A stretch of 32,780 bases of DNA. It comes from an uncultured Lachnospiraceae bacterium. Its GTDB lineage: Bacteria > Bacillota > Clostridia > Lachnospirales > Lachnospiraceae. The stretch spans positions 13,003 through 45,782 of the forward strand of contig CADAKW010000013.1 in NCBI GenBank assembly GCA_902788645.1, written 5' to 3'. Below the pieces are notes generated by a model. The model ran no database searches. It saw only the letters and a list, made by a program, of their open reading frames with translations, and was not told the origin of the DNA. This document shows positions 16,712 to 26,122 of this stretch, piece after piece; the stretch's first letter is position 1, and every line of letters starts with the position of its first letter. A program made the position numbers and the translations under genes.

Positions 16712-16750
16712 GGGGATATCCCTGCCATTACAGCAAAGATATCCCCGTTT
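16705..16750 (-). terminator. Intrinsic terminator after infA
   Basis: AAACGGGGATATC (16708-16720) pairs perfectly with GATATCCCCGTTT (16738-16750), a 13-bp stem with a 17-nt loop. On the minus strand it runs into TTTTTT. It lies 18 nt after the infA stop. The inverted-repeat element begins exactly at the end of its T-tract. Confidence 0.9.
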
Positions 16751-16768
16751 ATGAACTGGTTTAAAGAA

Positions 16769-16987
16769 TTATTTATCTCTCCAGGTAATACGTCCCTTTG
16801 TCAGATCGTATGGAGACATTTCCATTGTCACCTTGTCTCCCGGCAGGATACGGATAAAGTTCTTACGAAGCTTTCCGCTGATATGTGCCAGCACCTGATG
16901 ACCATTCTCAAGCTCTACCTTAAACATTGCGTTTGGCAGCTTCTCCACTACGATACCTTCAATTTCAATTACATCTTCCTTTGACAT
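16769..16987 (-). CDS. infA: Translation initiation factor IF-1
   Basis: 72 residues forming a single S1-type OB fold. [20 protein letters not shown] and the middle [19 protein letters not shown] block are typical, as is the C-terminal [14 protein letters not shown]-1 binds the A site of the 30S subunit during initiation. ATG 16987 is chosen by homology and has GGAGG 4 nt upstream, a short spacing; earlier in-frame codons run back into map. It starts 13 nt after the map stop. The small KOW-domain protein gene often found between map and infA in Clostridia is absent here. Confidence 0.97.
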   Translation of the reverse strand: MSKEDVIEIEGIVVEKLPNAMFKVELENGHQVLAHISGKLRKNFIRILPGDKVTMEMSPYDLTKGRITWRDK

Positions 16988-17000
16988 ATTTCCTCCATTC

Positions 17001-17786
17001 TTACGCCTTGATCGTTTCATAATTGTGATCCCATTCCGGATAGGATAAGAGCTCCGGCTCTCCCTCGGTGATCAGGATCGTATTTTCATAATGTGCGGAA
17101 TTCAGAGAATCCTGTGTGACAACTGTCCAGTCGTCCTCCAACACCCATACCTCCCAGGTGCCCATATTGATCATCGGCTCAATCGCCAATGTCATGCCCG
17201 GACGAAGCTTCATGCCTCTGCCGATCGGCTTGTAGTTTGGAATCTGTGGATCCTCGTGTAAATTCTCTCCCACGCCATGACCAACCAGATCACGAACGAC
17301 ACCATATCCATTTGACTCTGCATAGTCCTGGATCGCCTTGGAAATCTCAAAGAGATGATTGCCTGCTTTGGCAAACTTGATCCCCTCAAAGAAGCTCTGG
17401 CGGGTGACATCTATAAGACGCTGATTTTCCTCGGATATCTGACCAACACCATGGGTTCTGGCCGCATCGGAATGATATCCCTTGTAGATAACTCCCGCAT
17501 CAAGACTGACGATATCGCCCTCCTTCAGAATCCTCTTTTTGCTTGGGATACCATGAACGACCTCATCGTTGACGGATACACAGATGGATGCCGGATATCC
17601 CTGATAATTCAGGAAGGATGGGATACAGTCAAAGCTGCGGATCACTTCCTCACCTTTTCGGTTGATATCCATGGTAGAGATACCGGGACGAATGATCTTT
17701 TCCATTTCCTGATGTACGATGGACAAAATCCTTCCGGCCTCTCTCATAAGCTCGATCTCGTGTTCTGATTTAATTGTAACTGACAT
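17001..17786 (-). CDS. map: Methionine aminopeptidase, type I
   Basis: 261 residues. It removes the initiator Met from nascent proteins and uses two metal ions. All ligands are present: D96 (SLDAG), D107 (YHSDAARTH), H170 (GHGVG), E203 (AIEPM) and E234 (HYENT), with the catalytic His at H79 (VVHGIP). There is no N-terminal zinc-finger or SEC-C extension. AAGG lies 6 nt before ATG 17786. It lies between adk and infA as in the usual order, 79 nt after adk and 13 nt before infA. Confidence 0.97.
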   Translation of the reverse strand: MSVTIKSEHEIELMREAGRILSIVHQEMEKIIRPGISTMDINRKGEEVIRSFDCIPSFLNYQGYPASICVSVNDEVVHGIPSKKRILKEGDIVSLDAGVIYKGYHSDAARTHGVGQISEENQRLIDVTRQSFFEGIKFAKAGNHLFEISKAIQDYAESNGYGVVRDLVGHGVGENLHEDPQIPNYKPIGRGMKLRPGMTLAIEPMINMGTWEVWVLEDDWTVVTQDSLNSAHYENTILITEGEPELLSYPEWDHNYETIKA

Positions 17787-17865
17787 ATTATGCCTTCTTT
17801 CCTCATCTATTATAATGAATTTTTAGTCGTCGCGCCGACACGGCTGGAAATCCGCCGGTGTGATT

Positions 17866-18525
<660 letters not shown>

Positions 18526-18572
18526 TCACTTACATCATACCCTTTACGTCTAAAAAAAGACGTCCATAGAAT

Positions 18573-18601
18573 ATGATACCCCAAGGTGGTTTATTTTTCA
18601 A
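18573..18601 (-). promoter_or_regulatory. Promoter of adk-map-infA
   Basis: On the minus strand TTGAAA (18596-18601) and TATCAT (18573-18578) are exactly 17 nt apart, with one mismatch each to the sigma-A consensus. Transcription would start near 18566. A small ACGTCT/AGACGT hairpin (18545-18563) would sit at the 5' end of the transcript. Confidence 0.78.
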
Positions 18602-18649
18602 CCGTTTTTTACGGCATACTACGTTATTCCCGAACCCTCCCGGTCAAAA

Positions 18650-19615
18650 TCATTTTGTCTCCGTTTCCTCCCAGGTTCTCTCACTGATGATATACCGTGG
18701 TCTCTGCTTTACTTCCATATATATCTTGCCGATATATTCTCCCAATACACCGAGACAGATCAGCTGCACGCCGCCGATAAAGCAGATAATGCTGATGGTA
18801 CTTGCCCAGCCCACAACGCTGTTTTTCATATACACCATAACAAAGGTCCATATGATCGCCAGAAAACTTAAAATGGAAATAAAGGTTCCAAGTCCGGTAA
18901 TGATACGGATCGGTTTGATACTCAGGCTGGTGATCCCATCAAATGCCAATGCCAGCATTTTCCGCAACGGATAGTGGCTCTCGCCGGCAATACGCTCGTG
19001 ACGCTCATAATATACGCTGGTGCTTTTAAAGCCCACCAGCGGAAACATTCCTCTGAGGAAGAGATTGACCTCTTTAAAATTGGCAAACTCCTGCAAAACC
19101 CTTGAGGAAACCAGACGGTAATCCGCATGATTAAAGACGACCTCTGCCCCCATGGCATACAGGAGTTTGTAGAAGCTTTCTGCAGTAAACCGCTTAAAAA
19201 ATGTATCCGTCTCACGCTTACTTCTCACACCGTAAACGATCTCACAGCCATCCAGATATGCATCCACCATGTCATTCATGGCATTGATATCATCCTGTCC
19301 GTCACAATCGATGGAGATCGTGATGTCCGCCCTGTCCTTGGCCTCCATAAGTCCCGCCAGCACAGCATTCTGATGACCACGGTTACGGCTCTGGGATATT
19401 CCGATAAAATGTTCATCCTTCCGGGCCAGCTCTGTAATGATCTCCCATGTACGGTCCTTACTGCCGTCATTTACAAAAAGTACACGGCTTTCATCGGATA
19501 TCTTATCCATTTCCACCAGTTCATTGATCTTTGCCAGAAAATCTCCGCTGGTGATCGGCAGTACCTCCTCCTCGTTATAGCACGGTATTACAATATATAA
19601 AATTGGTTTCTTCAT
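18650..19615 (-). CDS. GtrB/YfdH-like polyprenyl-phosphate glycosyltransferase (GT2 with two membrane helices)
   Basis: 321 residues. The GT2 domain has LYIVIPCYNEEEVLP (6-20), FVNDGSKDRT (48-57), SRNRGHQ (77-82 region) and the metal motif DCDGQD (103-108). Two C-terminal membrane helices follow (about 239-262 and 270-294) with GEYIGKIYMEVKQRP, the layout of GtrB, CsbB and YfdH. These load glucose or a similar sugar on undecaprenyl phosphate for later transfer to wall polymers. ATG 19615 has GAGGT 7 nt upstream. It lies between secY and adk, normally adjacent, and has its own promoter; secY is closed off by a terminator. No clear terminator follows it. Confidence 0.9.
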   Translation of the reverse strand: MKKPILYIVIPCYNEEEVLPITSGDFLAKINELVEMDKISDESRVLFVNDGSKDRTWEIITELARKDEHFIGISQSRNRGHQNAVLAGLMEAKDRADITISIDCDGQDDINAMNDMVDAYLDGCEIVYGVRSKRETDTFFKRFTAESFYKLLYAMGAEVVFNHADYRLVSSRVLQEFANFKEVNLFLRGMFPLVGFKSTSVYYERHERIAGESHYPLRKMLALAFDGITSLSIKPIRIITGLGTFISILSFLAIIWTFVMVYMKNSVVGWASTISIICFIGGVQLICLGVLGEYIGKIYMEVKQRPRYIISERTWEETETK

Positions 19616-19635
19616 TTTGTACCTCGTTTCCCTCC

Positions 19636-19661
19636 CGGAACAGATCGCAGATCCTGTTCCG
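19636..19661 (-). promoter_or_regulatory. Leader hairpin of the GtrB-like gene
   Basis: CGGAACAG (19636-19643) and CTGTTCCG (19654-19661) form a perfect 8-bp stem with a 10-nt loop in the short leader, about 20 nt before the start codon. It is not followed by T residues. Function unknown. Confidence 0.45.
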
Positions 19662-19697
19662 ACTGATCCGTTCTTTTTATTATCGCAAGTCCTTTCT

Positions 19698-19726
19698 ATT
19701 ATACCCAAAATTGTCCCGCGATACAA
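19698..19726 (-). promoter_or_regulatory. Promoter of the GtrB-like gene
   Basis: On the minus strand a perfect TATAAT (19698-19703) has TTGTAT (19721-19726) 17 nt upstream. Transcription would start near 19691, about 75 nt before the ATG. The 110 bp between it and the secY terminator hold nothing else I can support. Confidence 0.7.
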
Positions 19727-19837
19727 TACACACAGCCTCACAATTGTATAAAACAATCCCTCCTCTGGCTTACCGAAAAAACGGCCCCCAGCGTTTTATC
19801 CCTGATCCTCACTACGTTACGAGTATTTCCTATATAC

Positions 19838-19886
19838 AAAAAAATCTCCCATATCCGGACAGTGGCTGTGTCTGGATATGGGAGAT
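19838..19886 (-). terminator. Intrinsic terminator after secY
   Basis: ATCTCCCATATCC (19844-19856) pairs perfectly with GGATATGGGAGAT (19874-19886), a 13-bp stem, with extra GACA/TGTC pairing inside. A run of T follows on the minus strand. It lies 88 nt after the secY stop and separates rplO-secY from the next gene. Confidence 0.92.
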
Positions 19887-19974
19887 CCTGATTTACTCTT
19901 ATTTGCTGTCTCAGCAGCAGCACGACAACTTTGCCCTGCCTCTGCAGATATCATCACAGAACTTTCCGCAAAGA

Positions 19975-21312
19975 TTACTCGCTGATAAATCCTCTGTAAT
20001 GACGAACCAGCATCTGTGACTCGATCTGCTTCAGTGTCTCAATAACAACACCTACGATAATGATCATAGATGTACCACCGAAGGATACGTCTGCACCAAA
20101 TGCTCCGGATACAAAGATCGGAACGAAAGATGCAAAGGACAGACCTGCTGCACCGATAAAGATGATACTGTTCAGTACATTTGTCAGATAATCCATCGTC
20201 GGCTTACCCGGACGGATACCCGGAATAAATCCACCCTGCTTCTTCATATTCATGGCAATCTCCTGTGGATTGAAGGTGATTGATGTATAGAAGTATGCAA
20301 AGAAGATGATCAATACAATATAAATGACAAGTCCTAATGTATACTTGAACTCGCCCCAGCTCTCCAGGTTACACCATGCGTTCTGGTTCAGCACCTTCAG
20401 GAACTTCTGGAAAAGTGATGCACCAGCACCGGATGCCGGCTGTACGCCTGCAAAATTGGCAATAACGATCGGCATAGAGAACAGGGATCCTGCGAAGATA
20501 ACCGGGATAACACCTGCGGTGTTTACCTTCAACGGAATATGTGAAGACTGACCACCAACAAGCTTACGTCCTCTGGTCTTCTGTGAGTACTGTACGCTGA
20601 TTCTTCTCTCACCATCGGAAAGATAGATGATAAATACAACCATACCTACAAGTACGCCGATAATGATAACAGCAGCAAGCAGACTGTTTACTGTTGTTGT
20701 TGCGTTCTTTACGAACTTATTGAACAATGAGCTCATATCCTCAGGCATACGGGATACGATGTTGTATAACAGGATAATGGAGATACCATTTCCTACACCG
20801 TGCTCTGTAATCTGCTCACCAAGCCACATCAGAAGAGCAGAACCTGCTGTCATGGATACGATACAAACTGTGATGGATGAAAATGTAGCACCACCGGTCA
20901 ACAGACCCTGGCTTGCAAAGCCGATCGCCATGGCAGCACTCTCCATCAGAGAAAGTACGATTGTGACGTATCTCGTATACTCAGAGATCTTCTTTCTTCC
21001 CTCTTCGCCGTCCTTATGCAGCTCCTCCAAACGTGGAATTGCGATCGTGAGCAGCTGTAAGATAATGGAAGATGTGATATACGGTGTAATATTCAATGCG
21101 AAAATAGACATTTTCTCAAAGGAACCACCGGTCAACTGATTAAAGAAATCCAGGGAGTTCTGATCTGCAAACCACTGTGAAATATAGTCAGCATCTACGC
21201 CCGGGATCGGAAGCTGGCATCCGATACGCACTACAACGAGAATGAAGAGTGTGTAAAGGATCTTTTTTCTCAAATCCTTAATCTTAAATGCATTGCGGAC
21301 TGTTTCGAACAT
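19975..21312 (-). CDS. secY: Preprotein translocase subunit SecY
   Basis: 445 residues with ten membrane helices. It forms the protein-conducting channel of the Sec pathway together with SecE and SecG. IKDLRKKILYTLFILVVVRIG begins the protein in the usual way (N-terminal cytoplasmic end, helix 1), and PIPGVD and SDGERRISVQYSQK mark conserved plug and loop regions. PGIRPGKPT and the C-terminal ESQMLVRHYRGF complete the family pattern. It starts two nt after the rplO stop, with its GAGGTGAT ribosome site inside rplO, so the pair is coupled. It ends with a strong terminator and not by running into adk. Confidence 0.98.
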   Translation of the reverse strand: MFETVRNAFKIKDLRKKILYTLFILVVVRIGCQLPIPGVDADYISQWFADQNSLDFFNQLTGGSFEKMSIFALNITPYITSSIILQLLTIAIPRLEELHKDGEEGRKKISEYTRYVTIVLSLMESAAMAIGFASQGLLTGGATFSSITVCIVSMTAGSALLMWLGEQITEHGVGNGISIILLYNIVSRMPEDMSSLFNKFVKNATTTVNSLLAAVIIIGVLVGMVVFIIYLSDGERRISVQYSQKTRGRKLVGGQSSHIPLKVNTAGVIPVIFAGSLFSMPIVIANFAGVQPASGAGASLFQKFLKVLNQNAWCNLESWGEFKYTLGLVIYIVLIIFFAYFYTSITFNPQEIAMNMKKQGGFIPGIRPGKPTMDYLTNVLNSIIFIGAAGLSFASFVPIFVSGAFGADVSFGGTSMIIIVGVVIETLKQIESQMLVRHYRGFISE

Positions 21313-21314
21313 CC

Positions 21315-21755
21315 TTAGATCACCTCAGCTTTTCCACCAAGAGCTTCAATCTTCTCAGCAGCACTCTTACTGAATGCATTTACCTGAACTGTAAGCTTCT
21401 TAGTTAATTCTCCATTTCCGAGTATCTTAACTCCGTCCTTAGGATTACTGATAACACCTGCCTCAAGTAAAGAAGCTACAGTTACAACTGCGCCATCTTC
21501 AAACTTGTTGAGCTTATCTACATTGATTGCAACGATTTCCTTAGAGTTGATGTTTGTGAAACCTCTCTTAGGAATACGTCTGTACAGTGGCATCTGACCA
21601 CCCTCGAAACCTGGACGTGGTGCGCCTGAACGAGCCTTCTGACCCTTATGTCCCTTACCTGCTGTCTTACCGTTTCCTGATCCATGTCCACGGCCTCTTC
21701 TGAAATTGTTGCTCTGCTTTGAGCCTTCTGCTGGTCTGAGTGTTGATAAATTCAT
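21315..21755 (-). CDS. rplO: 50S ribosomal protein L15
   Basis: 146 residues from ATG 21755 (AGGAGG 8 nt upstream; [14 protein letters not shown] is the family start). A Gly-rich RNA-binding N-terminus has [21 protein letters not shown], and [17 protein letters not shown] follows. L15 is a late-assembly protein of the 50S subunit. The reading frame stays open 40 codons upstream to an ATG at 21875, but that part is the structured leader and does not resemble L15. The gene begins a separate transcript with secY. Confidence 0.97.
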   Translation of the reverse strand: MNLSTLRPAEGSKQSNNFRRGRGHGSGNGKTAGKGHKGQKARSGAPRPGFEGGQMPLYRRIPKRGFTNINSKEIVAINVDKLNKFEDGAVVTVASLLEAGVISNPKDGVKILGNGELTKKLTVQVNAFSKSAAEKIEALGGKAEVI

Positions 21756-21908
21756 TGTAATTACCTCCTGATTATAAATACTAACGGGCTGTGCGCTTTC
21801 ACGGTCATTTTGCGGATTGACCGATCCATGCACAGGGTATGACCAATACCCCTTAAATGAGAACGGTGATCTCATTTACCCTCGCAATTGTTACATGTGT
21901 CTGTAAAA
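21756..21908 (-). promoter_or_regulatory. Structured leader of rplO-secY
   Basis: About 150 nt between the mapped promoter and rplO contain consecutive hairpins: AAATGAGA/TCTCATTT (21855-21877, 8 bp), GGGTAT/ATACCC (21835-21851, 6 bp) and a larger two-part stem with CTGTGC/GCACAG (21789-21835) around CGGTCA/TGACCG (21802-21823). Such density of stems suggests a cis-acting regulatory RNA, perhaps for feedback by a ribosomal protein. I know of no described family that I can match to it from sequence alone. Confidence 0.55.
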
Positions 21909-21914
21909 TGACAC

Positions 21915-21942
21915 ATCATATAATATAGCACAATCTCTCCAA
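21915..21942 (-). promoter_or_regulatory. Promoter of rplO-secY
   Basis: Two overlapping readings exist on the minus strand. One is an extended -10, TGC then TATATT (21922-21927), with a weak -35. The other is TATGAT (21915-21920) with TTGGAG (21937-21942) 16 nt upstream. Either gives a start near 21908, just after the rpmD terminator. Confidence 0.6.
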
Positions 21943-21959
21943 AAAGAAAAGACCTAATC

Positions 21960-21989
21960 AAAAAAAATGCCCCATAATCATGAGACATT
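21960..21989 (-). terminator. Intrinsic terminator after rpmD
   Basis: AATGTCTCAT and ATGGGGCATT form a 10-bp stem (with G-U pairs) around the loop GATT on the minus strand, followed by a run of T (8 counting the stem end). It lies 24 nt after the rpmD stop. It would end most S10-spc transcripts before rplO, an unusual place for a terminator. Confidence 0.82.
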
Positions 21990-22013
21990 TCTTTCGTTTG
22001 ACATATATCCTGT

Positions 22014-22196
22014 TTAGATCTCTTCTACCTTTACAAGATGCTTTACATGCCAGATCATTCCTCTGACAGCATCATTGTCAGGAAGCTCAACAGACTTATT
22101 GAGTTTCTTTAAGCCAAGAGCTTCTACTGTTGCACGATGCTTTGGAATGGCACCGATCGTAGATTTCACTAATGTAACCTTTAACTTTCCTGCCAT
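22014..22196 (-). CDS. rpmD: 50S ribosomal protein L30
   Basis: 60 residues, the normal bacterial size. [31 protein letters not shown] is the family hallmark, and [17 protein letters not shown] closes it. L30 binds 23S and 5S rRNA contacts at the 50S surface. It begins 13 nt after rpsE. Downstream is not rplO directly but a terminator and a new promoter, making rpmD the last gene of the S10-spc transcript. Confidence 0.97.
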   Translation of the reverse strand: MAGKLKVTLVKSTIGAIPKHRATVEALGLKKLNKSVELPDNDAVRGMIWHVKHLVKVEEI

Positions 22197-22209
22197 TTTG
22201 ATCCTCCTT

Positions 22210-22722
22210 TTAGCCTAACAGCTCTTCTACAGAAATACCACGAGCCTTTGCAACTTCCTCAGGAGTCTTAAGGTTCTTAAGTCCCTCGATTGCTGCAAGT
22301 ACAACGTTCTGCTTGTTGTTTGAACCAAGAGACTTTGTACGAATGTTCTTGTATCCTGCAAGCTCAAGTACGGCACGCGCCGGACCACCGGCGATGATTC
22401 CAGTACCTTCTGGAGCCTTCTTAATCAATACAGATGCGCTACCGAACTTACCATTGAAGTCATGTGGCACACTTCCGTTCTCATCGATAGGAACTTCAAC
22501 AAGGTTCTTCTCTGCAGCTTCTTTTCCTTTACGGATAGCCTCAGGAATCTCTGTGGCCTTACCCAGACCAGCACCTACATGTCCGTTCTTATCGCCAACT
22601 ACTACTAATGCAGTAAATCTCATATTACGTCCACCCTTAACTACCTTGGTTACACGCTTAATCGTTACTACATTATCTTCCAGCTCACCTAACTGGCTTG
22701 GGTCAATAATTGTACGTTTCAT
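22210..22722 (-). CDS. rpsE: 30S ribosomal protein S5
   Basis: 170 residues. The double-stranded RNA-binding-like N-terminal domain has [21 protein letters not shown], and the C-terminal domain has [19 protein letters not shown]5 lies at the mRNA entry side of the 30S and affects accuracy with S4. ATG 22722 is 17 nt after rplR and has a GGAGGA site upstream. Length is normal. Confidence 0.98.
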   Translation of the reverse strand: MKRTIIDPSQLGELEDNVVTIKRVTKVVKGGRNMRFTALVVVGDKNGHVGAGLGKATEIPEAIRKGKEAAEKNLVEVPIDENGSVPHDFNGKFGSASVLIKKAPEGTGIIAGGPARAVLELAGYKNIRTKSLGSNNKQNVVLAAIEGLKNLKTPEEVAKARGISVEELLG

Positions 22723-22739
22723 GAGTTCTCCTCCTAATC

Positions 22740-23108
22740 TTAGAAATTCAAGCCTGCTTCTCTGGCTGCCTCAGCCAAAGCTTTTACCTTGCCCTGATAT
22801 ACAAAACCGCCACGGTCAAATACTACTGTGTTAATTCCTTTATCTAAAGCTTTCTTGGCGATGATCTCACCAAGCTTTGCTGCTGCATCTACGTTATTTG
22901 TCTTCTCAAGACCGTCCTTCACATCTTTCTGAAGGGTAGAAGCGAAAACCAGAGTATTTCCTACGGTATCATCAATAACCTGTGCGTACATATGATTATT
23001 GCTTCTAAATACAGCTAAACGTGGTCTCTCGGCTGTGCCTGAAAGACGATTACGAACCTTCATGTGTTTCTTCACACGAACATCACTTCTTGACTGCTTT
23101 TTAATCAT
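22740..23108 (-). CDS. rplR: 50S ribosomal protein L18
   Basis: 122 residues. The basic N-terminus ([18 protein letters not shown]) and [26 protein letters not shown] lead to the C-terminal [26 protein letters not shown], all typical. L18 brings 5S rRNA to the large subunit with L5. Start ATG 23108, 20 nt after rplF. Confidence 0.98.
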   Translation of the reverse strand: MIKKQSRSDVRVKKHMKVRNRLSGTAERPRLAVFRSNNHMYAQVIDDTVGNTLVFASTLQKDVKDGLEKTNNVDAAAKLGEIIAKKALDKGINTVVFDRGGFVYQGKVKALAEAAREAGLNF

Positions 23109-23128
23109 CGTATTTTCACTCCTTTATA

Positions 23129-23671
23129 TTATTTCTTACCGGTCTTACCAACCTTACGTCTGATTACTTCATCAGCATACTTAATACCCTTACCCTTATA
23201 AGGCTCCGGAGCTCTCTTTTCTCTGATTTCAGCAGCGTATTGGCCAACCTTTTCCTTGTCGATTCCCTTAACAACCAATGTGTTAGCGTCCTCAACTACA
23301 ACTTCGATTCCTTCAGGATCTTCCATCTCTACCGGATGAGAATATCCCAGGGACAGCGTAAGAAGCTTTCCCTTCTTTACAGCTCTGTAACCAACACCGT
23401 TAACTTCGAGCTTCTTCTCATATCCCTCTGTTACACCAACAACCATGTTGTTGATCAGAGTTCTTGTAAGACCGTGGAGAGATTTCATCTTCTTAAGATC
23501 GTTAGGACGGTTAACGATGATCTCGTCTCCCTCTTTCTTGATCTCCATCTCTGCCGGAAGCACTCTCTCAAGTGTTCCCTTTGGTCCCTTTACAGTCACT
23601 TTATTATTTTCTGCAATATCAACTGTTACACCAGCTGGTACCGCGATAGGCATTTTTCCGATTCGTGACAT
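23129..23671 (-). CDS. rplF: 50S ribosomal protein L6
   Basis: 180 residues from ATG 23671 ([14 protein letters not shown] 8 nt upstream). Two repeated alpha/beta domains are present, and the C-terminal part ends in [28 protein letters not shown], spread over the rRNA-binding region. L6 lies near the factor-binding site below the L7/L12 stalk. It starts 52 nt after rpsH. Confidence 0.98.
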   Translation of the reverse strand: MSRIGKMPIAVPAGVTVDIAENNKVTVKGPKGTLERVLPAEMEIKKEGDEIIVNRPNDLKKMKSLHGLTRTLINNMVVGVTEGYEKKLEVNGVGYRAVKKGKLLTLSLGYSHPVEMEDPEGIEVVVEDANTLVVKGIDKEKVGQYAAEIREKRAPEPYKGKGIKYADEVIRRKVGKTGKK

Positions 23672-23723
23672 GCCGTGCACCTCCATATTCTTGGTTTAAT
23701 GGGTGGCTGACTATCTGATATGA

Positions 23724-24125
23724 CTACCAGATAAATGCCAGTACTTCACCGCCAACGTTTTCTTTTCTAGCTTCCTTGTCTGTCATTACACCCTTGTTGG
23801 TAGAAATGATAGCAATTCCAAGTCCTCCAAGAACCTTTGGAAGCTCATCTTTGCCAGCATAAACTCTAAGACCCGGCTTAGAAATTCTCTTGAGACCGGT
23901 AATAATCTTGTCGTTCTTGTCTGCGCCATATTTTAATGTGATATGAATTGTCTTGATTCCGTCAACTTCATTCACGTCAAACTTCTTGATATAACCCTCT
24001 TTGAGAAGGATCTCTGCGATAGAGATCTTCATCTTTGAGCTTGGTACATCTACTGTATCATGCTTTGCAGTGTTCGCATTACGGATTCTTGTAAGCATAT
24101 CTGCAATTGGATCGCTCGTCATCAT
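23724..24125 (-). CDS. rpsH: 30S ribosomal protein S8
   Basis: 133 residues, [18 protein letters not shown] at the N-terminus and [22 protein letters not shown] at the C-terminus, as expected. S8 binds the central domain of 16S rRNA and in E. coli represses the spc operon. Two adjacent ATG codons are possible starts; GGAGG is 9 nt before the first, at 24125. It is 14 nt after rpsZ. Confidence 0.98.
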   Translation of the reverse strand: MMTSDPIADMLTRIRNANTAKHDTVDVPSSKMKISIAEILLKEGYIKKFDVNEVDGIKTIHITLKYGADKNDKIITGLKRISKPGLRVYAGKDELPKVLGGLGIAIISTNKGVMTDKEARKENVGGEVLAFIW

Positions 24126-24139
24126 CTTGTTTTACCTCC

Positions 24140-24325
24140 TTACCAGCTTGCTTTCTTCACGCCTGGGATCTGTCCCTTGTATGCTAATTCACGGAAGCAA
24201 ATTCTGCAGATTCCGTATTTTCTTAAATAAGCATGTGGGCGACCACAAATTCTGCAACGACTATATTCTCTTGTAGAGAACTTTGCCTTACGCTGCTGCT
24301 TAACTTTCATAGAAGTCTTAGCCAT
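24140..24325 (-). CDS. rpsZ: 30S ribosomal protein S14, zinc-binding type
   Basis: 61 residues, the short type. Two CxxC pairs (CRIC around residue 24 and CRIC around residue 40) bind one zinc ion, which marks the C+ form. [20 protein letters not shown] is conserved. S14 joins the 30S head late. It lies between rplE and rpsH, spaced by 12 and 14 nt. Some authors call this gene rpsN or rpsNA. Confidence 0.97.
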   Translation of the reverse strand: MAKTSMKVKQQRKAKFSTREYSRCRICGRPHAYLRKYGICRICFRELAYKGQIPGVKKASW

Positions 24326-24337
24326 GAGATTCCCTCC

Positions 24338-24877
24338 TTACTTCTTGAATGGCATACCGAACTGTGCCAATAATTCACGAGCTTCTTCATCAGTCTCAGC
24401 GGTAGTTACAACGATAATGTCCATACCTCTGACCTTGTCAACCTTATCATACTCGATCTCAGGGAAGATCAGCTGCTCCTTAATACCAAGAGCGTAGTTT
24501 CCTCTACCATCGAATGCATTCGGGTTAACACCTCTAAAGTCACGAACTCGTGGCAGTGCGAGGTTTACAAGACGATCCAGGAACTCATACATTTTCTCAC
24601 CACGGAGTGTTACCTTACATCCGATTGGCATTCCCTCACGAATCTTGAAGTTTGCGACAGAATTCTTTGCCTTTGTTGTAACGGCCTTCTGACCTGTGAT
24701 CTTTTCCAAATCAGCAATTGCAGAATCCAAAATCTTGGAGTTCTCTTTTGCTTCGCCGACACCCATATTTACTACGATCTTCTCGAGCTTAGGTACCTGC
24801 ATTATATTCTGATAACCAAATTTCTTGGTCATTGCATCAACGATTTCGTTGTTATACATTTCTTTTAAACGAGCCAC
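24338..24877 (-). CDS. rplE: 50S ribosomal protein L5
   Basis: 179 residues. Conserved blocks include [33 protein letters not shown] and [22 protein letters not shown]5 binds 5S rRNA and touches P-site tRNA. Translation starts at a GTG (24877) preceded by AGGAGG; no ATG upstream fits. It begins 24 nt after rplX. Confidence 0.98.
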   Translation of the reverse strand: MARLKEMYNNEIVDAMTKKFGYQNIMQVPKLEKIVVNMGVGEAKENSKILDSAIADLEKITGQKAVTTKAKNSVANFKIREGMPIGCKVTLRGEKMYEFLDRLVNLALPRVRDFRGVNPNAFDGRGNYALGIKEQLIFPEIEYDKVDKVRGMDIIVVTTAETDEEARELLAQFGMPFKK

Positions 24878-24901
24878 GTTAGATTGCCTCCTTTCCAGTT
24901 A

Positions 24902-25207
24902 TTAGTCGATTACTTCACCTGTTGCTTTTGCGTAGCGGACCTTCTTGCCATCCTCTACCTTAAAGCCAACACGGGAAACCTTTCCCTTGCTCACATACAT
25001 TACGTTTGAAATATCCAGAGGAGCTGACTTCTGAACGATGCCGCCCTGAGGATTTGCCTGATTTGGCTTTGTATGCTTTGTTACCTGGTTGATTCCCTCG
25101 ATAATAACCTTGCCATCCTTAACGGATGTTACTTTGCCCTCACGGCCTTTATCTTTACCGGCGATTACTTTTACGGTATCGCCTTTTTTAATCTTACTTG
25201 TTGCCAT
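24902..25207 (-). CDS. rplX: 50S ribosomal protein L24
   Basis: 101 residues with an N-terminal KOW motif (KKGDTVKVIAGKDKGREGKV, about residues 7-26). L24 starts assembly of the 50S subunit and lies at the tunnel exit. VTKHTKPNQANPQGGI and the PLDISNV strand are typical. It is 14 nt after rplN. Confidence 0.98.
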   Translation of the reverse strand: MATSKIKKGDTVKVIAGKDKGREGKVTSVKDGKVIIEGINQVTKHTKPNQANPQGGIVQKSAPLDISNVMYVSKGKVSRVGFKVEDGKKVRYAKATGEVID

Positions 25208-25221
25208 TGTCGATACCCTCC

Positions 25222-25590
25222 TTATAATACTTCCGGTGCTAATGAAACAATTTTCATGAACTGCTTATCTCTCAACTCTCTTGCGACTGGTCCAAAGATA
25301 CGTGTACCTCTTGGTGTCTTGTCGTCACGGATGATAACGGCTGCATTCTCATCAAACTTGATGTAGGATCCATCAGGACGACGAGTGCTGTTTACTGTAC
25401 GAACTACAACAGCCTTAACGACATCACCCTTCTTTACAACACCGCCTGGTGTTGCATCTTTTACAGAAGCAACGATGACGTCACCGATACTTGCATATCT
25501 TCTGGTTGAACCACCCATAACTCTGATACAAAGAAGCTCTTTAGCACCTGTATTATCAGCTACTTTCAGTCTTGATTCCTGCTGTATCAT
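25222..25590 (-). CDS. rplN: 50S ribosomal protein L14
   Basis: 122 residues, the exact usual length, from ATG 25590 ([23 protein letters not shown] 5-6 nt upstream). The protein lies at the subunit interface and forms bridges with 16S rRNA. The C-terminus ends in IVSLAPEVL as expected. It begins 40 nt after rpsQ; in some bacteria the spc operon starts here, but I see no separate promoter. Confidence 0.98.
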   Translation of the reverse strand: MIQQESRLKVADNTGAKELLCIRVMGGSTRRYASIGDVIVASVKDATPGGVVKKGDVVKAVVVRTVNSTRRPDGSYIKFDENAAVIIRDDKTPRGTRIFGPVARELRDKQFMKIVSLAPEVL

Positions 25591-25630
25591 AATTACCTCC
25601 ATATTCTGCCGTCTAATACCCGGCTCACAA

Positions 25631-25885
25631 TTATTTTGCTTTCTCGATAACCTCTACCAGTCTCCATCTCTTGTCCTTAGACAAAGGTCTGGTCTCCATT
25701 ACTCTTACTCTGTCACCGATCTTGCATGTATTCTCCTCATCATGAGCTTTCAGCTTACGAGTTCTCTTGATGATCTTGTTATAAAGTGGATGCTTAACGT
25801 TATCAACTACTGCAACAACGATTGTCTTATCCATCTTATCACTTACTACTTTACCTACACGAGTCTTTCTAAGATTTCTCTCCAC
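25631..25885 (-). CDS. rpsQ: 30S ribosomal protein S17
   Basis: 84 residues. [19 protein letters not shown] and [21 protein letters not shown] are the family blocks of this OB-fold protein, which binds 16S helix 11. Translation starts at GTG 25885, with AGGAGG 8 nt upstream. It follows rpmC by 39 nt. Confidence 0.97.
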   Translation of the reverse strand: MERNLRKTRVGKVVSDKMDKTIVVAVVDNVKHPLYNKIIKRTRKLKAHDEENTCKIGDRVRVMETRPLSKDKRWRLVEVIEKAK

Positions 25886-25924
25886 GATCGTGTCCTCCTT
25901 TCCATAGGGCTTCTATCAAATGAA

Positions 25925-26122
25925 TTAGTTCTGGGATGCGAGCACTGTCTGAATTCTTGCGATATTCTTCTTTACTTCCTTAATACGGCTCGTATTGTCC
26001 AGCTGATTTGTTGCATTCTGGAACTTCAGATTGAAAAGCTCTTTCTTTGCAGCAACTAAATCTTCATTTAATTCTGTAACGGACTTACTCCTCAACTCTT
26101 CCATAAACTGCTTACTCTTCAC
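25925..26122 (-). CDS. rpmC: 50S ribosomal protein L29
   Basis: 65 residues of helical-hairpin type ([21 protein letters not shown], then [15 protein letters not shown]). L29 sits at the tunnel exit and helps dock trigger factor and SRP. I start it at GTG 26122, 8 nt after AGGAGG; a GTG three codons earlier lies inside that site. The gene thus overlaps rplP by 11 bp, which suggests coupled translation. Confidence 0.95.
   Translation of the reverse strand: MKSKQFMEELRSKSVTELNEDLVAAKKELFNLKFQNATNQLDNTSRIKEVKKNIARIQTVLASQN

Noticed and set aside
16988-17000. The small KOW-domain protein gene often found between map and infA
   Set aside because: Only 13 nt separate the two genes, so it is absent at this place.
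19887-19974. A possible small gene or tRNA between secY and its terminator
   Set aside because: No start with a ribosome site, and no cloverleaf or T-loop motif.
21756-21875. A 40-codon in-frame extension of L15
   Set aside because: It covers the hairpin leader, lacks similarity to L15, and the AGGAGG 8 nt before ATG 21755 fixes the start.
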